6,347 nucleotides of DNA from Candidatus Brocadiales bacterium (GCA_030586765.1 JAUQZZ010000114.1:1-6347), one strand, 5' to 3'. Shown: positions 1 to 5,956, numbered from the stretch's first letter. Numbers and translations: made by a program. Notes: generated by a model not told the origin, from the sequence alone.

Positions 1-104
1 GCATGAGGCCATGAGCACTAGGCACTATGCACTAGGCACTACAGACAGACTGTAGAGTGGGATTTCTGCCTAGTGCATAGTACCTACTCCCTACTCCTTA
101 CTCC
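1..104. repeat. 7-bp tandem repeats with inverted arms at the hao 3' end
   Basis: Positions 15-42 are four consecutive heptamers (GCACTAG, GCACTAT, GCACTAG, GCACTAC). Positions 70-104 are again in 7-bp register, as CTAGTGC, ATAGTAC, CTACTCC, CTACTCC, TTACTCC on the plus strand. The two blocks are partly inverted: 24-38 and 67-81 form a perfect 15-bp inverted repeat. Its loop holds a second inverted pair, 39-44 with 50-55. The right block runs into the hao reading frame, and the hao stop codon at 91-93 lies inside a GGAGTAG unit on the minus strand. Positions 1-14 show nothing else recognisable. The structure could act as an RNA hairpin after hao, but there is no T-run, so I do not call it a terminator. 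It resembles short tandem heptamer repeats known from some bacterial intergenic regions. Confidence 0.8.
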
Positions 105-1635
105 CCTCCCCTGTCTCCTCCAGCGCCTTTAGTCTCCTGAGTATTGCGGCCTCACTCTGCATGCCTATGTATTTCTTTAGCAGGTTTGACCACGAGATAT
201 AAGTAAAGGCGTTGGGGTTCGCATGGGCAAGGCCCTTCCTGACAAGGAAGGCATCGTTTTCCCACATGTACAGGAAATCCCTCTCTATCCGGCTGGGATT
301 GCCTTCCTTTGCCCAGAACTCACCATAAAAACCACCAAGCGTGTCTGGCCACTTCTCCTCCACGGGGATAGGGGCCTTGGGTCTATCTGCAGGCATGGGG
401 AAGAGGGCCTTTTCCTCGTAAAGGGCCTTTAGCAGTTCATAAGACTCCTTAACGTAGGCGAAGACCTGGTCAGAGGCCAGGTCCATGGAGGTGAGGTACT
501 CTCTAGAAAACCTTGTGGAGTGGCACCTGGCGCAGGTCTCTATCCAGGCAAGCCTCCTATCCATCAACTCCGGGTTCTCGTTAATGTACTTACTGGGGGG
601 GATGTTTTTAAAGATATTGTTGTAGAAGAGGACGTCCCCTTCCCCCATGATGGCCTTCCTGACCATGTTGTGAGAGAATTTTCCCCTGTAATACATGTGA
701 CAGGAGGCACAGGTGGGGGCGGGGTACTGGGCCTCCTTCAACGGTTCTTCCCAGTCCCACTTTGAGCCCTCAGTGGTATAGATGGTCCCATGCTTGGAGT
801 GTAGATAGTCCTCAATGTCGGGATGGTCCGGTCCGTTGTGGCAGGTAGCGCAGGCCTCCGGTCTCCTCGCCTCTGCGGCCTTGAAGGCATGGCGGGTGTG
901 ACAGCTATCGCACTTGTGCTGGATGTTATGGCACATATCACAACCCTGGACTATGTTTTTATCCGTAGCGGCCCAGACGTCTGTCCCCAGGTTAGCGTCG
1001 TAAGAGCGGGCATGGCTCTCCCTGCCTTCCGGCCAGTCGGGGATGCCGTATTTGGCCTCTGAGGAGAATTCCTCTACCTCCTTTGGGTGGCAGACACCGC
1101 ACGTCTCAGGCATAGGCATTATGAGCTCAGTTGCGTGGTTTAATTTTTCGGTACCCGGCCTGCCGTGGCAGTCTATACAGCCCACCTGGGGGACCTTCCT
1201 CCCCAGTCGTGTCTGTATCTCTTTCAACTCCCTTTTCTGATGGGAATTAAGCCTTCTGGAACTTCCGTGGGCACTCTCTATCCAGGACTTTACCAGCAGG
1301 GGGTTCAACCTGGAGTGGCACTCCTCGCAATCTTTCTCTACGAAGATACCCTGGGGTATGGACGGAGGCTTGTAGAAGTACTGTGGCGCCCAGTATTTGT
1401 GGGTAGGTATGGGGTCCCAGTACTTTCCGTACGGGCCTACTCCCTTACCTGCCTCTCCAGGGTGAGTAGAGGATACCCCCTTTTCTGCCACTGCCCCTTC
1501 GTCCGCCTTAGGCGGATAGGCCGTGGAGGGCGGCCCTGCTACCTCACCGATGGCGGGCGGTAGCACCGCCAGGTAACAAAGAGAGAGACAAAACAAAGAC
1601 ACGGCTAAGATACCGACCAGGCCTTTTAGAGGCAT
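91..1635 (-). CDS. hao: Octaheme cytochrome c, hydroxylamine oxidoreductase (HAO) family
   Basis: This 514-aa protein has eight CxxCH heme-binding motifs, at residues 103, 153, 179, 232, 242, 262, 309 and 368. Their spacing follows the HAO family, where the fourth heme (here CDMCH) is the catalytic P460 site. From memory of the Nitrosomonas HAO sequence, D270-H271 (GPDH) match the active-site Asp-His pair. Y479 (NPNAFTY) matches the tyrosine that crosslinks to heme P460, which marks oxidising family members. Such enzymes oxidise hydroxylamine, or hydrazine in anammox bacteria, outside the cytoplasm. A hydrophobic signal segment covers residues 5-28, followed by a Pro/Gly/Ala-rich linker to about 66. 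No C-terminal membrane segment is present, so the protein is probably soluble. The ATG has AGGAGG 10 bases upstream. No haoB or cytochrome partner is in view. The family call is secure; the exact substrate is not. Confidence 0.93.
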   Translation of the reverse strand: MPLKGLVGILAVSLFCLSLCYLAVLPPAIGEVAGPPSTAYPPKADEGAVAEKGVSSTHPGEAGKGVGPYGKYWDPIPTHKYWAPQYFYKPPSIPQGIFVEKDCEECHSRLNPLLVKSWIESAHGSSRRLNSHQKRELKEIQTRLGRKVPQVGCIDCHGRPGTEKLNHATELIMPMPETCGVCHPKEVEEFSSEAKYGIPDWPEGRESHARSYDANLGTDVWAATDKNIVQGCDMCHNIQHKCDSCHTRHAFKAAEARRPEACATCHNGPDHPDIEDYLHSKHGTIYTTEGSKWDWEEPLKEAQYPAPTCASCHMYYRGKFSHNMVRKAIMGEGDVLFYNNIFKNIPPSKYINENPELMDRRLAWIETCARCHSTRFSREYLTSMDLASDQVFAYVKESYELLKALYEEKALFPMPADRPKAPIPVEEKWPDTLGGFYGEFWAKEGNPSRIERDFLYMWENDAFLVRKGLAHANPNAFTYISWSNLLKKYIGMQSEAAILRRLKALEETGEGSKE

Positions 1636-1636
1636 G

Positions 1637-1747
1637 GTTGCCCTTCCTCCTTTGTCGGGAGTGGTACTGCCACCTCGTAGCCGCAGGCTTTAGCCTGCGT
1701 TAAACGCAAGTTGCCCTTCCTCCTTTTGTCGGGAGTGGTACTGCCAC
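1637..1747 (-). repeat. Duplicated hao leader (37/38 bp) flanking a palindrome
   Basis: Positions 1637-1673 and 1710-1747 are direct repeats that are identical except for one extra T in the second. On the minus strand each contains a small GTGG-N5-CCAC motif and then the AGGAGG Shine-Dalgarno sequence. Only the copy at 1637-1673 is followed by the hao ATG; the other is followed by no start codon at a suitable distance. Between them, 1682-1699 forms a perfect 7-bp hairpin with a 4-base loop (CGCAGGC, TTTA, GCCTGCG). The layout could result from insertion of a small palindromic repeat with duplication of its flank, or from a tandem duplication that later diverged. Confidence 0.85.
1682..1699. 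other. Short perfect hairpin in the hao leader
   Basis: The stem CGCAGGC/GCCTGCG (7 bp) encloses the loop TTTA. No T-run follows on either strand, so it is not an intrinsic terminator by sequence. It lies in the untranslated leader about 50-65 bases upstream of the hao start. It could be a dispersed palindromic repeat or an RNA structure affecting hao mRNA. Function is unknown. Confidence 0.7.
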
Positions 1748-1770
1748 TCAAAGAATTAGAAAAGGGAAAC

Positions 1771-1820
1771 TGGGGTGGACGACGGGACTCGAACCCGCGA
1801 CCCTCAGAGCCACAGTCTGA
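1771..1820 (-). pseudogene. 3' part of tRNA-His(GTG), integration junction (att)
   Basis: Read on the minus strand, 1820-1804 form a perfect 5-bp anticodon stem (TCAGA/TCTGA) with loop CTGTGGC, so the anticodon is GTG for histidine. Next come a GGGTC variable loop and a T-arm with stem GCGGG/CCCGT and loop TTCGAGT. The acceptor 3' strand is CGTCCAC, then C73 and an encoded CCA ending at 1771. The C73 discriminator fits tRNA-His, which normally pairs it with G-1. Upstream (above 1820) there is no D-arm or 5' acceptor strand able to pair with CGTCCAC, so this is a fragment and not a working tRNA. With the integrase gene 79 bases away, it is best read as the attachment-site remnant left when an element integrated within tRNA-His. 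The intact copy should be at the far junction. Confidence 0.88.
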
Positions 1821-1898
1821 TTGTCCAATACATTACCCCTTGAAACATAAAAACTTACAAACGCTGTGTCTAAATTGTGCCTTATGTGTGTCTGCATT

Positions 1899-2963
1899 TT
1901 AGACTACCTGGGTAAAAATTTCAACTTCTCTTTTGCCCAGACACCCACCATAAGGAAGTTTATTTATGGCGTGTGCTTCGTCCCGTGGTAAGACCTGGGC
2001 GTAGATGTTCATGGTTATCTGAATACTCTTATGGCCTGCTAGTCTCTGTACCACCTTCGGGTTTGCACCCTGCCTTATCAGGTGGGAGATAAAGCTATAC
2101 CTGAGAGCATGGATATCAAGGCCACTAGAAGACAAGCCGGCCCGCTTTAAGGTGGCCTTAAATTCCCTGAGTAAATTATTACGCAGTGGATTCCCCAGGT
2201 GGTTAATAAAGATATATTGGGACGTGGCCCTTTTCTTCAGGTCTTTAAGGACTTCATAAAGACCGTCCACAATGGGTATCCGCCTTATTTCCTCCGTCTT
2301 AGTGCTGAAGCCCTCTTTAGCTTGTATCAGTATCTCCCTGGACTCCCAGTCAATATCACTCCAGGTCAGGTTAACAAGCTCCGCCTTGCGTAAGCCTGTG
2401 GTTAGGGCGGTGTACCATACTGGTCTGTAGAGAGGTTTGGAAGCCTGAAGTAGTCTATCTATCTCCTCACCCGAAAGGATACGCCTAAACCGCCTCCGCC
2501 TTACCTTGAGAGGCTTTATGTCCTTGATAGGATTACTCCCTATCAGGCCACACCCAACCCCATACTCTAACATCTGCCGTAAGGTCTGGACTTCCAGATT
2601 GACGGTGCGTTCCGATACCTGGCCTAGTCTCCCCTCTCTATACGTGTCAAGCAGGGGTGATGTTATATCGGATACAAGGCTAACCCTCAGTTTCTCCAGG
2701 ATAAGCTCCGCATCCTGGCGATAGCCCTCAAAAGTTCTGGACTTCAAAGTAAGCCTCTTGTGTTTAAGGAAGGCGTCCTTAAGGTCTACCAGGGGGTACT
2801 GATTATCTCTTAGACCATACTCCCCCCTCACGGCCCGACCTTCGAGCTCCTTAAGTACCTGCAAGGCCACCTGGCGGTCTCCTGCTACAGTCTTACGTGT
2901 TCTCCTGCCCTCTACAATAAAGTCTACGTACCACCTAGCACCCCTCTTGAAAATTCTACCCAT
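1899..2963 (-). CDS. int: Tyrosine recombinase (phage-type integrase)
   Basis: This 354-aa protein has the full tyrosine recombinase catalytic set: R192 (TTGLRKAEL), K222, H285 and R288 (HALR), H311 (GHKS) and the nucleophile Y321. It would catalyse site-specific integration and excision of the element at the adjacent tRNA-His site. Residues 1-50 (GRIFKRGARWYVDF, then a basic stretch) resemble the arm-type DNA-binding domain of phage integrases. Residues about 57-150 fit the SAM-like core-binding domain, and about 160-330 the catalytic domain. The length is normal for the family. The ATG has AGGAGG 8 bases upstream and overlaps the stop of the upstream excisionase-like gene by 8 bases, which suggests translational coupling. 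The gene is transcribed toward the att fragment. No terminator is evident between its stop and the tRNA fragment. Confidence 0.96.
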   Translation of the reverse strand: MGRIFKRGARWYVDFIVEGRRTRKTVAGDRQVALQVLKELEGRAVRGEYGLRDNQYPLVDLKDAFLKHKRLTLKSRTFEGYRQDAELILEKLRVSLVSDITSPLLDTYREGRLGQVSERTVNLEVQTLRQMLEYGVGCGLIGSNPIKDIKPLKVRRRRFRRILSGEEIDRLLQASKPLYRPVWYTALTTGLRKAELVNLTWSDIDWESREILIQAKEGFSTKTEEIRRIPIVDGLYEVLKDLKKRATSQYIFINHLGNPLRNNLLREFKATLKRAGLSSSGLDIHALRYSFISHLIRQGANPKVVQRLAGHKSIQITMNIYAQVLPRDEAHAINKLPYGGCLGKREVEIFTQVV

Positions 2964-3240
2964 TTGCCACCCCTCCTATGATTTGAGTTTCTAAGACTTC
3001 GGGGTGGGGAATATACTCCCTCACGGGTATTTTTGCAACCCTTCGCCTTCGCCTGCCCCGGCCTACCGTCCTTTGTATAGCCTGGTGTACTTCTTCCAGG
3101 ATAAATCTAGGACTACCACCCAGGCGGTAAAAAGGTATCTGCCCCCTGTCCATGAGACGGCGGATGGTTCTGGTGCTACAGGACAGGAATTGAGCCACTT
3201 CCTCAAGGGTAATATACCGTTCTGGTGTAACCGCCCTCAA
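2956..3240 (-). CDS. Excisionase-like HTH DNA-binding protein (TTG start)
   Basis: This 94-aa protein has an N-terminal MerR/excisionase-type winged HTH: YITLEEVAQFLSCSTRTIRR at about residues 9-28, then a GQIPFYRLGGSPRF wing. A very basic stretch follows (GRGRRRRR, about 60-67), with a short tail. Such proteins bend DNA for excision or act as small regulators; its place directly upstream of int supports an excisionase (recombination directionality) role. I chose the TTG at 3238-3240. It has AGGAG 8 bases upstream and overlaps the stop of the previous gene as TTGA. The open frame extends to a GTG at 3310-3312, which would give 118 aa, but the added 24 residues precede the conserved domain and lack a better ribosome site. 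The 3' end overlaps int by 8 bases. Confidence 0.85.
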   Translation of the reverse strand: MRAVTPERYITLEEVAQFLSCSTRTIRRLMDRGQIPFYRLGGSPRFILEEVHQAIQRTVGRGRRRRRVAKIPVREYIPHPEVLETQIIGGVANG

Positions 3241-3554
3241 AGTAACCTCTCCTGTGATACTGACCCCTGGGCCTGGGGTGAAGTGAACAAGGAAATAACT
3301 GCCCCGTGCCACTGGGCCACCGCCTTCTTAAAATCCTCAATACTGGCCCTACCTGCCAGGCAATCCGCCCATATCTTGTCCAGGTGATTCTTAGCCTCTT
3401 GTTCCTGGGCCAGCATGGAAGGGTTAGCCTCTCCTAGCAGGTCGTTCAAGACTTCTTGGAAGATAGACTCCAGAGTCTCAGGGGGTACGGACTGAATGGC
3501 CGTTGTTGTCTTCCCCTCTGTTTCAATCCTCTTTGCTAACTCTAAGTATCCCAT
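3237..3554 (-). CDS. Small protein of unknown function between primase and xis
   Basis: This 105-aa protein belongs to no family I recognise. It begins MGYLELAKRIETEG and looks largely helical and acidic in its middle part (ETLESIFQEVLNDLLGEA, EAKNHLDKIW). It has two Trp and one Cys, no signal peptide and no membrane segment. Its stop codon overlaps the TTG start of the excisionase-like gene (TTGA), so the two are probably translated together. It follows the primase gene by 73 bases that are filled with 9-bp repeats. Its AAGGAG ribosome site at 3567-3572 abuts the repeat array and is 12 bases from the ATG, a rather long spacing. Position suggests an accessory role in replication or recombination of the element, but nothing in the sequence shows this. 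Confidence 0.75.
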   Translation of the reverse strand: MGYLELAKRIETEGKTTTAIQSVPPETLESIFQEVLNDLLGEANPSMLAQEQEAKNHLDKIWADCLAGRASIEDFKKAVAQWHGAVISLFTSPQAQGSVSQERLL

Positions 3555-3572
3555 TTTCAGCCTGGACTCCTT

Positions 3573-3634
3573 ACGGGTTTAACGGGTTTAACGGGTTTAA
3601 TCGGATTAAACACGTTAAACACGTTAATTACGTA
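3573..3634 (-). repeat. 9-bp tandem repeat array after the primase stop
   Basis: On the minus strand this region holds six consecutive nonamers: TAACGTGTT twice, TAATCCGAT once, TAAACCCGT three times, preceded by TACGTAAT. The primase stop codon (TAA, 3628-3630) lies at its upstream edge, and the ribosome site of the 105-aa gene follows immediately. Positions 3603-3634 match 4880-4911 in inverted orientation at 29 of 32 positions. Candidate roles are iterons bound by the replication protein, or a mobile or slippage-prone repeat. Confidence 0.85.
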
Positions 3635-5760
3635 GCCCTCACCCTTAAAAATTCTGTGGGCCTTTTAGCTCCCTCGGTGTGTATCTGGCTCACCTCTACC
3701 GCTCCATGAGAAAGTAGAAAGCCTACTGCCCTATCTATCCTTTCCGCCTTAACGTTCCCCCCAAAGAGACTGCTATATATTTTATTTCGGCTTAATCCCT
3801 CTGGATTCTGCCTCAGAGATTCCCAGATTCTATCCGCCATCGGGTCTCCCGTAGCATTGCCAAAAATATACCTTACTGACTCCTCTACGTAGTCCCACAA
3901 GGCCAGGGAAGCCTCCAGGTGTACCCTCTTAATCACAGGGGACAAGTCCAGTAGGGCATAGATACAGGCTATCCGCATGACATAGGCTTCTGCCCTGGAA
4001 GTCAAAGCCCCAAAGAGGCCAGGTTTGCCGTCTGAAAGGGTGGGATACACGGCGTGCCATATCTCACGGGCTTCGCTATCCCTCTTAATTTCTCCTATTG
4101 TCCCGGCAAACTCTACTGCCTGTTTTAGCCGTCCCACTAGTGGCCCAAAGTCTATATGCCCGCCCCCTTCTGGGAGGCACTTTGACCGCCTAACACACAG
4201 CCAAAGGAAACGGTTACCAAACCCGTTGCCCGCCTCTGTATTGTCAAGATAGCGTAAAAGCTCCCCTTTGGTGATATGCCCCACGATAGAGATATGCGCA
4301 CCCGTGGCCTTTGCTGGAGAGGTCTTGGTTAGTATCTTTAAATCCCCAGTGTCCCAGGCTTGACGAATAACGGGGGACAAGGTACTGCCGTCTCTATCCA
4401 GCACCTTTAGCACTCTGGAGAATTCAGGTTCTAACACAAAAAGTCTCTTGTCCTCTACTCCCTGGTCTATCACTTCTGTTTGATAGCCTGTAATCCTGCC
4501 CTTCTCCTTAACGGAGTCAGTCCGTTCAATCGGGTCTCTAACGGCCCATACAAGGCCCTCCCCAGAAGAAAGGCCCGAAACGATATGGTCTTTCGCCCAG
4601 TCGGGGTCAACTAAGGCGTACAGCTTCCTGATTCTCCCCCAGGCTGAATCTTTACGACCCTTAGCGGTCTCACCCACAGAGACACCATCTATCCTCATGG
4701 GGTGCTTGTCTGCCTCTGCTACGAAGTGAGGCCCATCGCCTACAATGTTTCCAAAGCAGGCCAGGGAGTTAACAAGCAGGGCTACCGGGTCTGCCTCTGA
4801 GTGGGGTTCAATCGTTTTCACTGCCTCACCTGTCAGGCCGTAGAGGGCCTCTGGCTTCAGAGTGGGCCAGGGGTTGGTGTACGTATTTAACGCATTTAAC
4901 GTGTTTAATCCTGGTTCTTCCTCCAGGGTTATGCTTTTTGTGGGCGGTGGACTCCAGGTCGGAGCTTGCTTGATAAGCCCCAGGAGTTTCTCCTTAGTAC
5001 CCCCTTTCCTCTGCCAGTCAATGATGTCCTCCGCCTCGCCCAGGCCGGGGAGTTCTACCACCTTCACTTCTTTTGCCTTGCCGTGTAAGGCAGTGGCTAT
5101 CCTTTGGGCGTACTCCCTGCCTGGGGTATCATTATCAGGGAGAATTACAACTCTCTTGCCTTCAAAATACGGCAGATATTCCATACGCCATGTACTGTTA
5201 GCCCCCGTGTCAAGGCTGGTGGCCGTTAGCCCCCACCCCTTCAGAAGGTCTACTTTACCTTCTCCTTCTACTACAACAGCATACGTGGCCTTTGCCAGGG
5301 CAGGGAGGTTATAAGGTACAGGCTCACAATCTCTACCCGTTATCCATCGCTCACCCGCCAGGTGTTTGAAAACAAACCTCTTACTCCGCCCATTTTCGCC
5401 TGGCTCTATCCTCTCCTTAACGTAGAGGAGTTTTCCTCCCTTATCCTTGTACTCATAGGTGGCAACTATCTTGCCAGGCCCGTTGTCATTCACGCCTACC
5501 GTACATGCTATTTCTTCTACGGCTTGCTTAAAGTCCATTCTTTTGAGTCGCATGTAGAAGGCAAACAAATCCCCACCACCACAGCCGGCCCAACATTTCC
5601 AGAGGCCATTGCTCAGGTTCACGGACAGGCTGGGGTGGGTGTCATTGTGGAAAGGACAGAGGGCCTTAGCCTCCGTCTTGCCGTTCTCTTTGAGGGAGGG
5701 GAGATGGGTCTTGTAGAAGGCTCTGAAGTCAAGACGTGAGAGGATGGCTGTTTTATCCAT
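3628..5760 (-). CDS. Zinc-finger/Toprim DNA primase fused to DUF3987-like ATPase
   Basis: This 710-aa multidomain replication protein starts with a CHC2-type zinc finger (C35, H38, C56, C60; CPFH and CWAGC). A Toprim primase domain follows, with E165 (VVEGEGKVD) and the LPDND acidic motif (D209, D211). After a linker of about 265-298, a DUF3987-like AAA/helicase-type domain begins (PEALYGLTGEAV). It carries a Walker-A-like GETAKGRKDS at 363-372, FVLEPEFSRVL at 441-451, SIVGHIT at 491-497 and NGFGNRFLW at 512-520. The last 70 residues look like a winged helix. It would prime, and perhaps unwind, DNA for autonomous replication of the element, as in satellite phages and integrative plasmids. The Walker A deviates from GxxxxGK[ST]. 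The linker contains LNTLNALNT, encoded by 9-bp repeats. The ATG has GGAGG 8 bases upstream and follows the 46-aa gene by 3 bases. Confidence 0.92.
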   Translation of the reverse strand: MDKTAILSRLDFRAFYKTHLPSLKENGKTEAKALCPFHNDTHPSLSVNLSNGLWKCWAGCGGGDLFAFYMRLKRMDFKQAVEEIACTVGVNDNGPGKIVATYEYKDKGGKLLYVKERIEPGENGRSKRFVFKHLAGERWITGRDCEPVPYNLPALAKATYAVVVEGEGKVDLLKGWGLTATSLDTGANSTWRMEYLPYFEGKRVVILPDNDTPGREYAQRIATALHGKAKEVKVVELPGLGEAEDIIDWQRKGGTKEKLLGLIKQAPTWSPPPTKSITLEEEPGLNTLNALNTYTNPWPTLKPEALYGLTGEAVKTIEPHSEADPVALLVNSLACFGNIVGDGPHFVAEADKHPMRIDGVSVGETAKGRKDSAWGRIRKLYALVDPDWAKDHIVSGLSSGEGLVWAVRDPIERTDSVKEKGRITGYQTEVIDQGVEDKRLFVLEPEFSRVLKVLDRDGSTLSPVIRQAWDTGDLKILTKTSPAKATGAHISIVGHITKGELLRYLDNTEAGNGFGNRFLWLCVRRSKCLPEGGGHIDFGPLVGRLKQAVEFAGTIGEIKRDSEAREIWHAVYPTLSDGKPGLFGALTSRAEAYVMRIACIYALLDLSPVIKRVHLEASLALWDYVEESVRYIFGNATGDPMADRIWESLRQNPEGLSRNKIYSSLFGGNVKAERIDRAVGFLLSHGAVEVSQIHTEGAKRPTEFLRVRAT
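4880..4911 (-). repeat. Nonamer repeats inside the primase linker
   Basis: On the minus strand this stretch has 9-bp period (TTAAACACG, TTAAATGCG, TTAAATACG). It stays in frame and encodes LNTLNALNT near residues 285-293, between the Toprim and ATPase domains. In plus orientation it matches the minus-strand reading of 3603-3634 at 29 of 32 positions, so the two copies form an inverted pair about 1.25 kb apart. Confidence 0.85.
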
Positions 5761-5763
5761 CAG

Positions 5764-5904
5764 CTATGCCTCCCGAAGTCCCGCCCACCTGAAAACCACC
5801 TCCAGTAAATAGGCAGGGAAAAGACCATAACAGTAGGCATCAACTAATAAATGTTTGACAATGGACTTCGTTGTGGGTAAACTTATTCTTGGAATTTTAA
5901 GCAT
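5764..5904 (-). CDS. Possible 46-aa protein directly upstream of the primase
   Basis: An ORF of 46 codons starts at ATG 5902-5904 and stops at TAG 5764-5766, leaving 3 bases before the primase ATG. A GAGGAG ribosome site lies 10 bases upstream of the start. The product begins MLKIPRISLPTTKSIV and ends FPAYLLEVVFRWAGLREA; the middle and end are hydrophobic with flanking basic residues, perhaps an amphipathic helix. I do not recognise the family. Support comes from the ribosome site, tight spacing with the primase and shared strand; its small size leaves real doubt. If it is not a gene, this stretch is simply the primase leader. Confidence 0.55.
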   Translation of the reverse strand: MLKIPRISLPTTKSIVKHLLVDAYCYGLFPAYLLEVVFRWAGLREA

Positions 5905-5921
5905 GTCTGTTGCTCTCCTCT

Positions 5922-5948
5922 GGCCCTGGGCCTCACACGCCCAGGGCC
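5922..5948. other. Perfect 10-bp hairpin between two small genes
   Basis: GGCCCTGGGC (5922-5931) and GCCCAGGGCC (5939-5948) form a perfect 10-bp stem with a 7-base loop. On the plus strand it is followed by TCTTTGTTTT, an imperfect T-run, so it could end plus-strand transcription, but no plus-strand gene leads into it. On the minus strand it lies 8 bases after the 57-aa gene stop, just before the GAGGAG ribosome site of the 46-aa gene, with no T-run. There it could act as an RNA processing, stability or translation-control stem. Confidence 0.7.
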
Positions 5949-5956
5949 TCTTTGTT

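Noticed and set aside
1165..1563. Plus-strand ORF of 132 aa opposite hao
   Set aside because: It overlaps the eight-heme gene on the other strand and has no recognisable features; composition effects explain it.
1570..1635. Lipoprotein signal in the HAO N-terminus (Cys16, Cys20)
   Set aside because: The residues before each Cys (LF, SL) do not fit a lipobox; an ordinary signal peptide is more likely.
1821..1850. A diverged D-arm and 5' acceptor making a complete tRNA-His
   Set aside because: The bases upstream of the anticodon stem cannot pair with the acceptor strand CGTCCAC and do not form a D-stem, so the tRNA is a 3' fragment only.
1868..1904. Inverted repeat GTCTAAA / TTTAGAC around the int stop as terminator or integrase arm site
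   Set aside because: Only 7 bp with a 23-base loop and no T-run on the minus strand; too weak to call.
3241..3312. Longer form of the excisionase-like protein from the GTG at 3310-3312
   Set aside because: The added 24 residues lie outside the HTH domain and overlap the upstream gene; the TTG at 3238-3240 has an AGGAG site 8 bases upstream and a TTGA stop/start overlap.
3503..3709. Plus-strand ORF reading FNGFNGFN across the repeat array
   Set aside because: The regular residues come from the 9-bp tandem repeats; there is no domain outside them and both ends overlap minus-strand genes.
4862..5314. Plus-strand ORF of 150 aa opposite the primase gene
   Set aside because: It lies fully within the primase coding region, shows no domain, and starts in the 9-bp repeats. 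The opposite strand carries clear zinc-finger and Toprim motifs, so this is a shadow frame.
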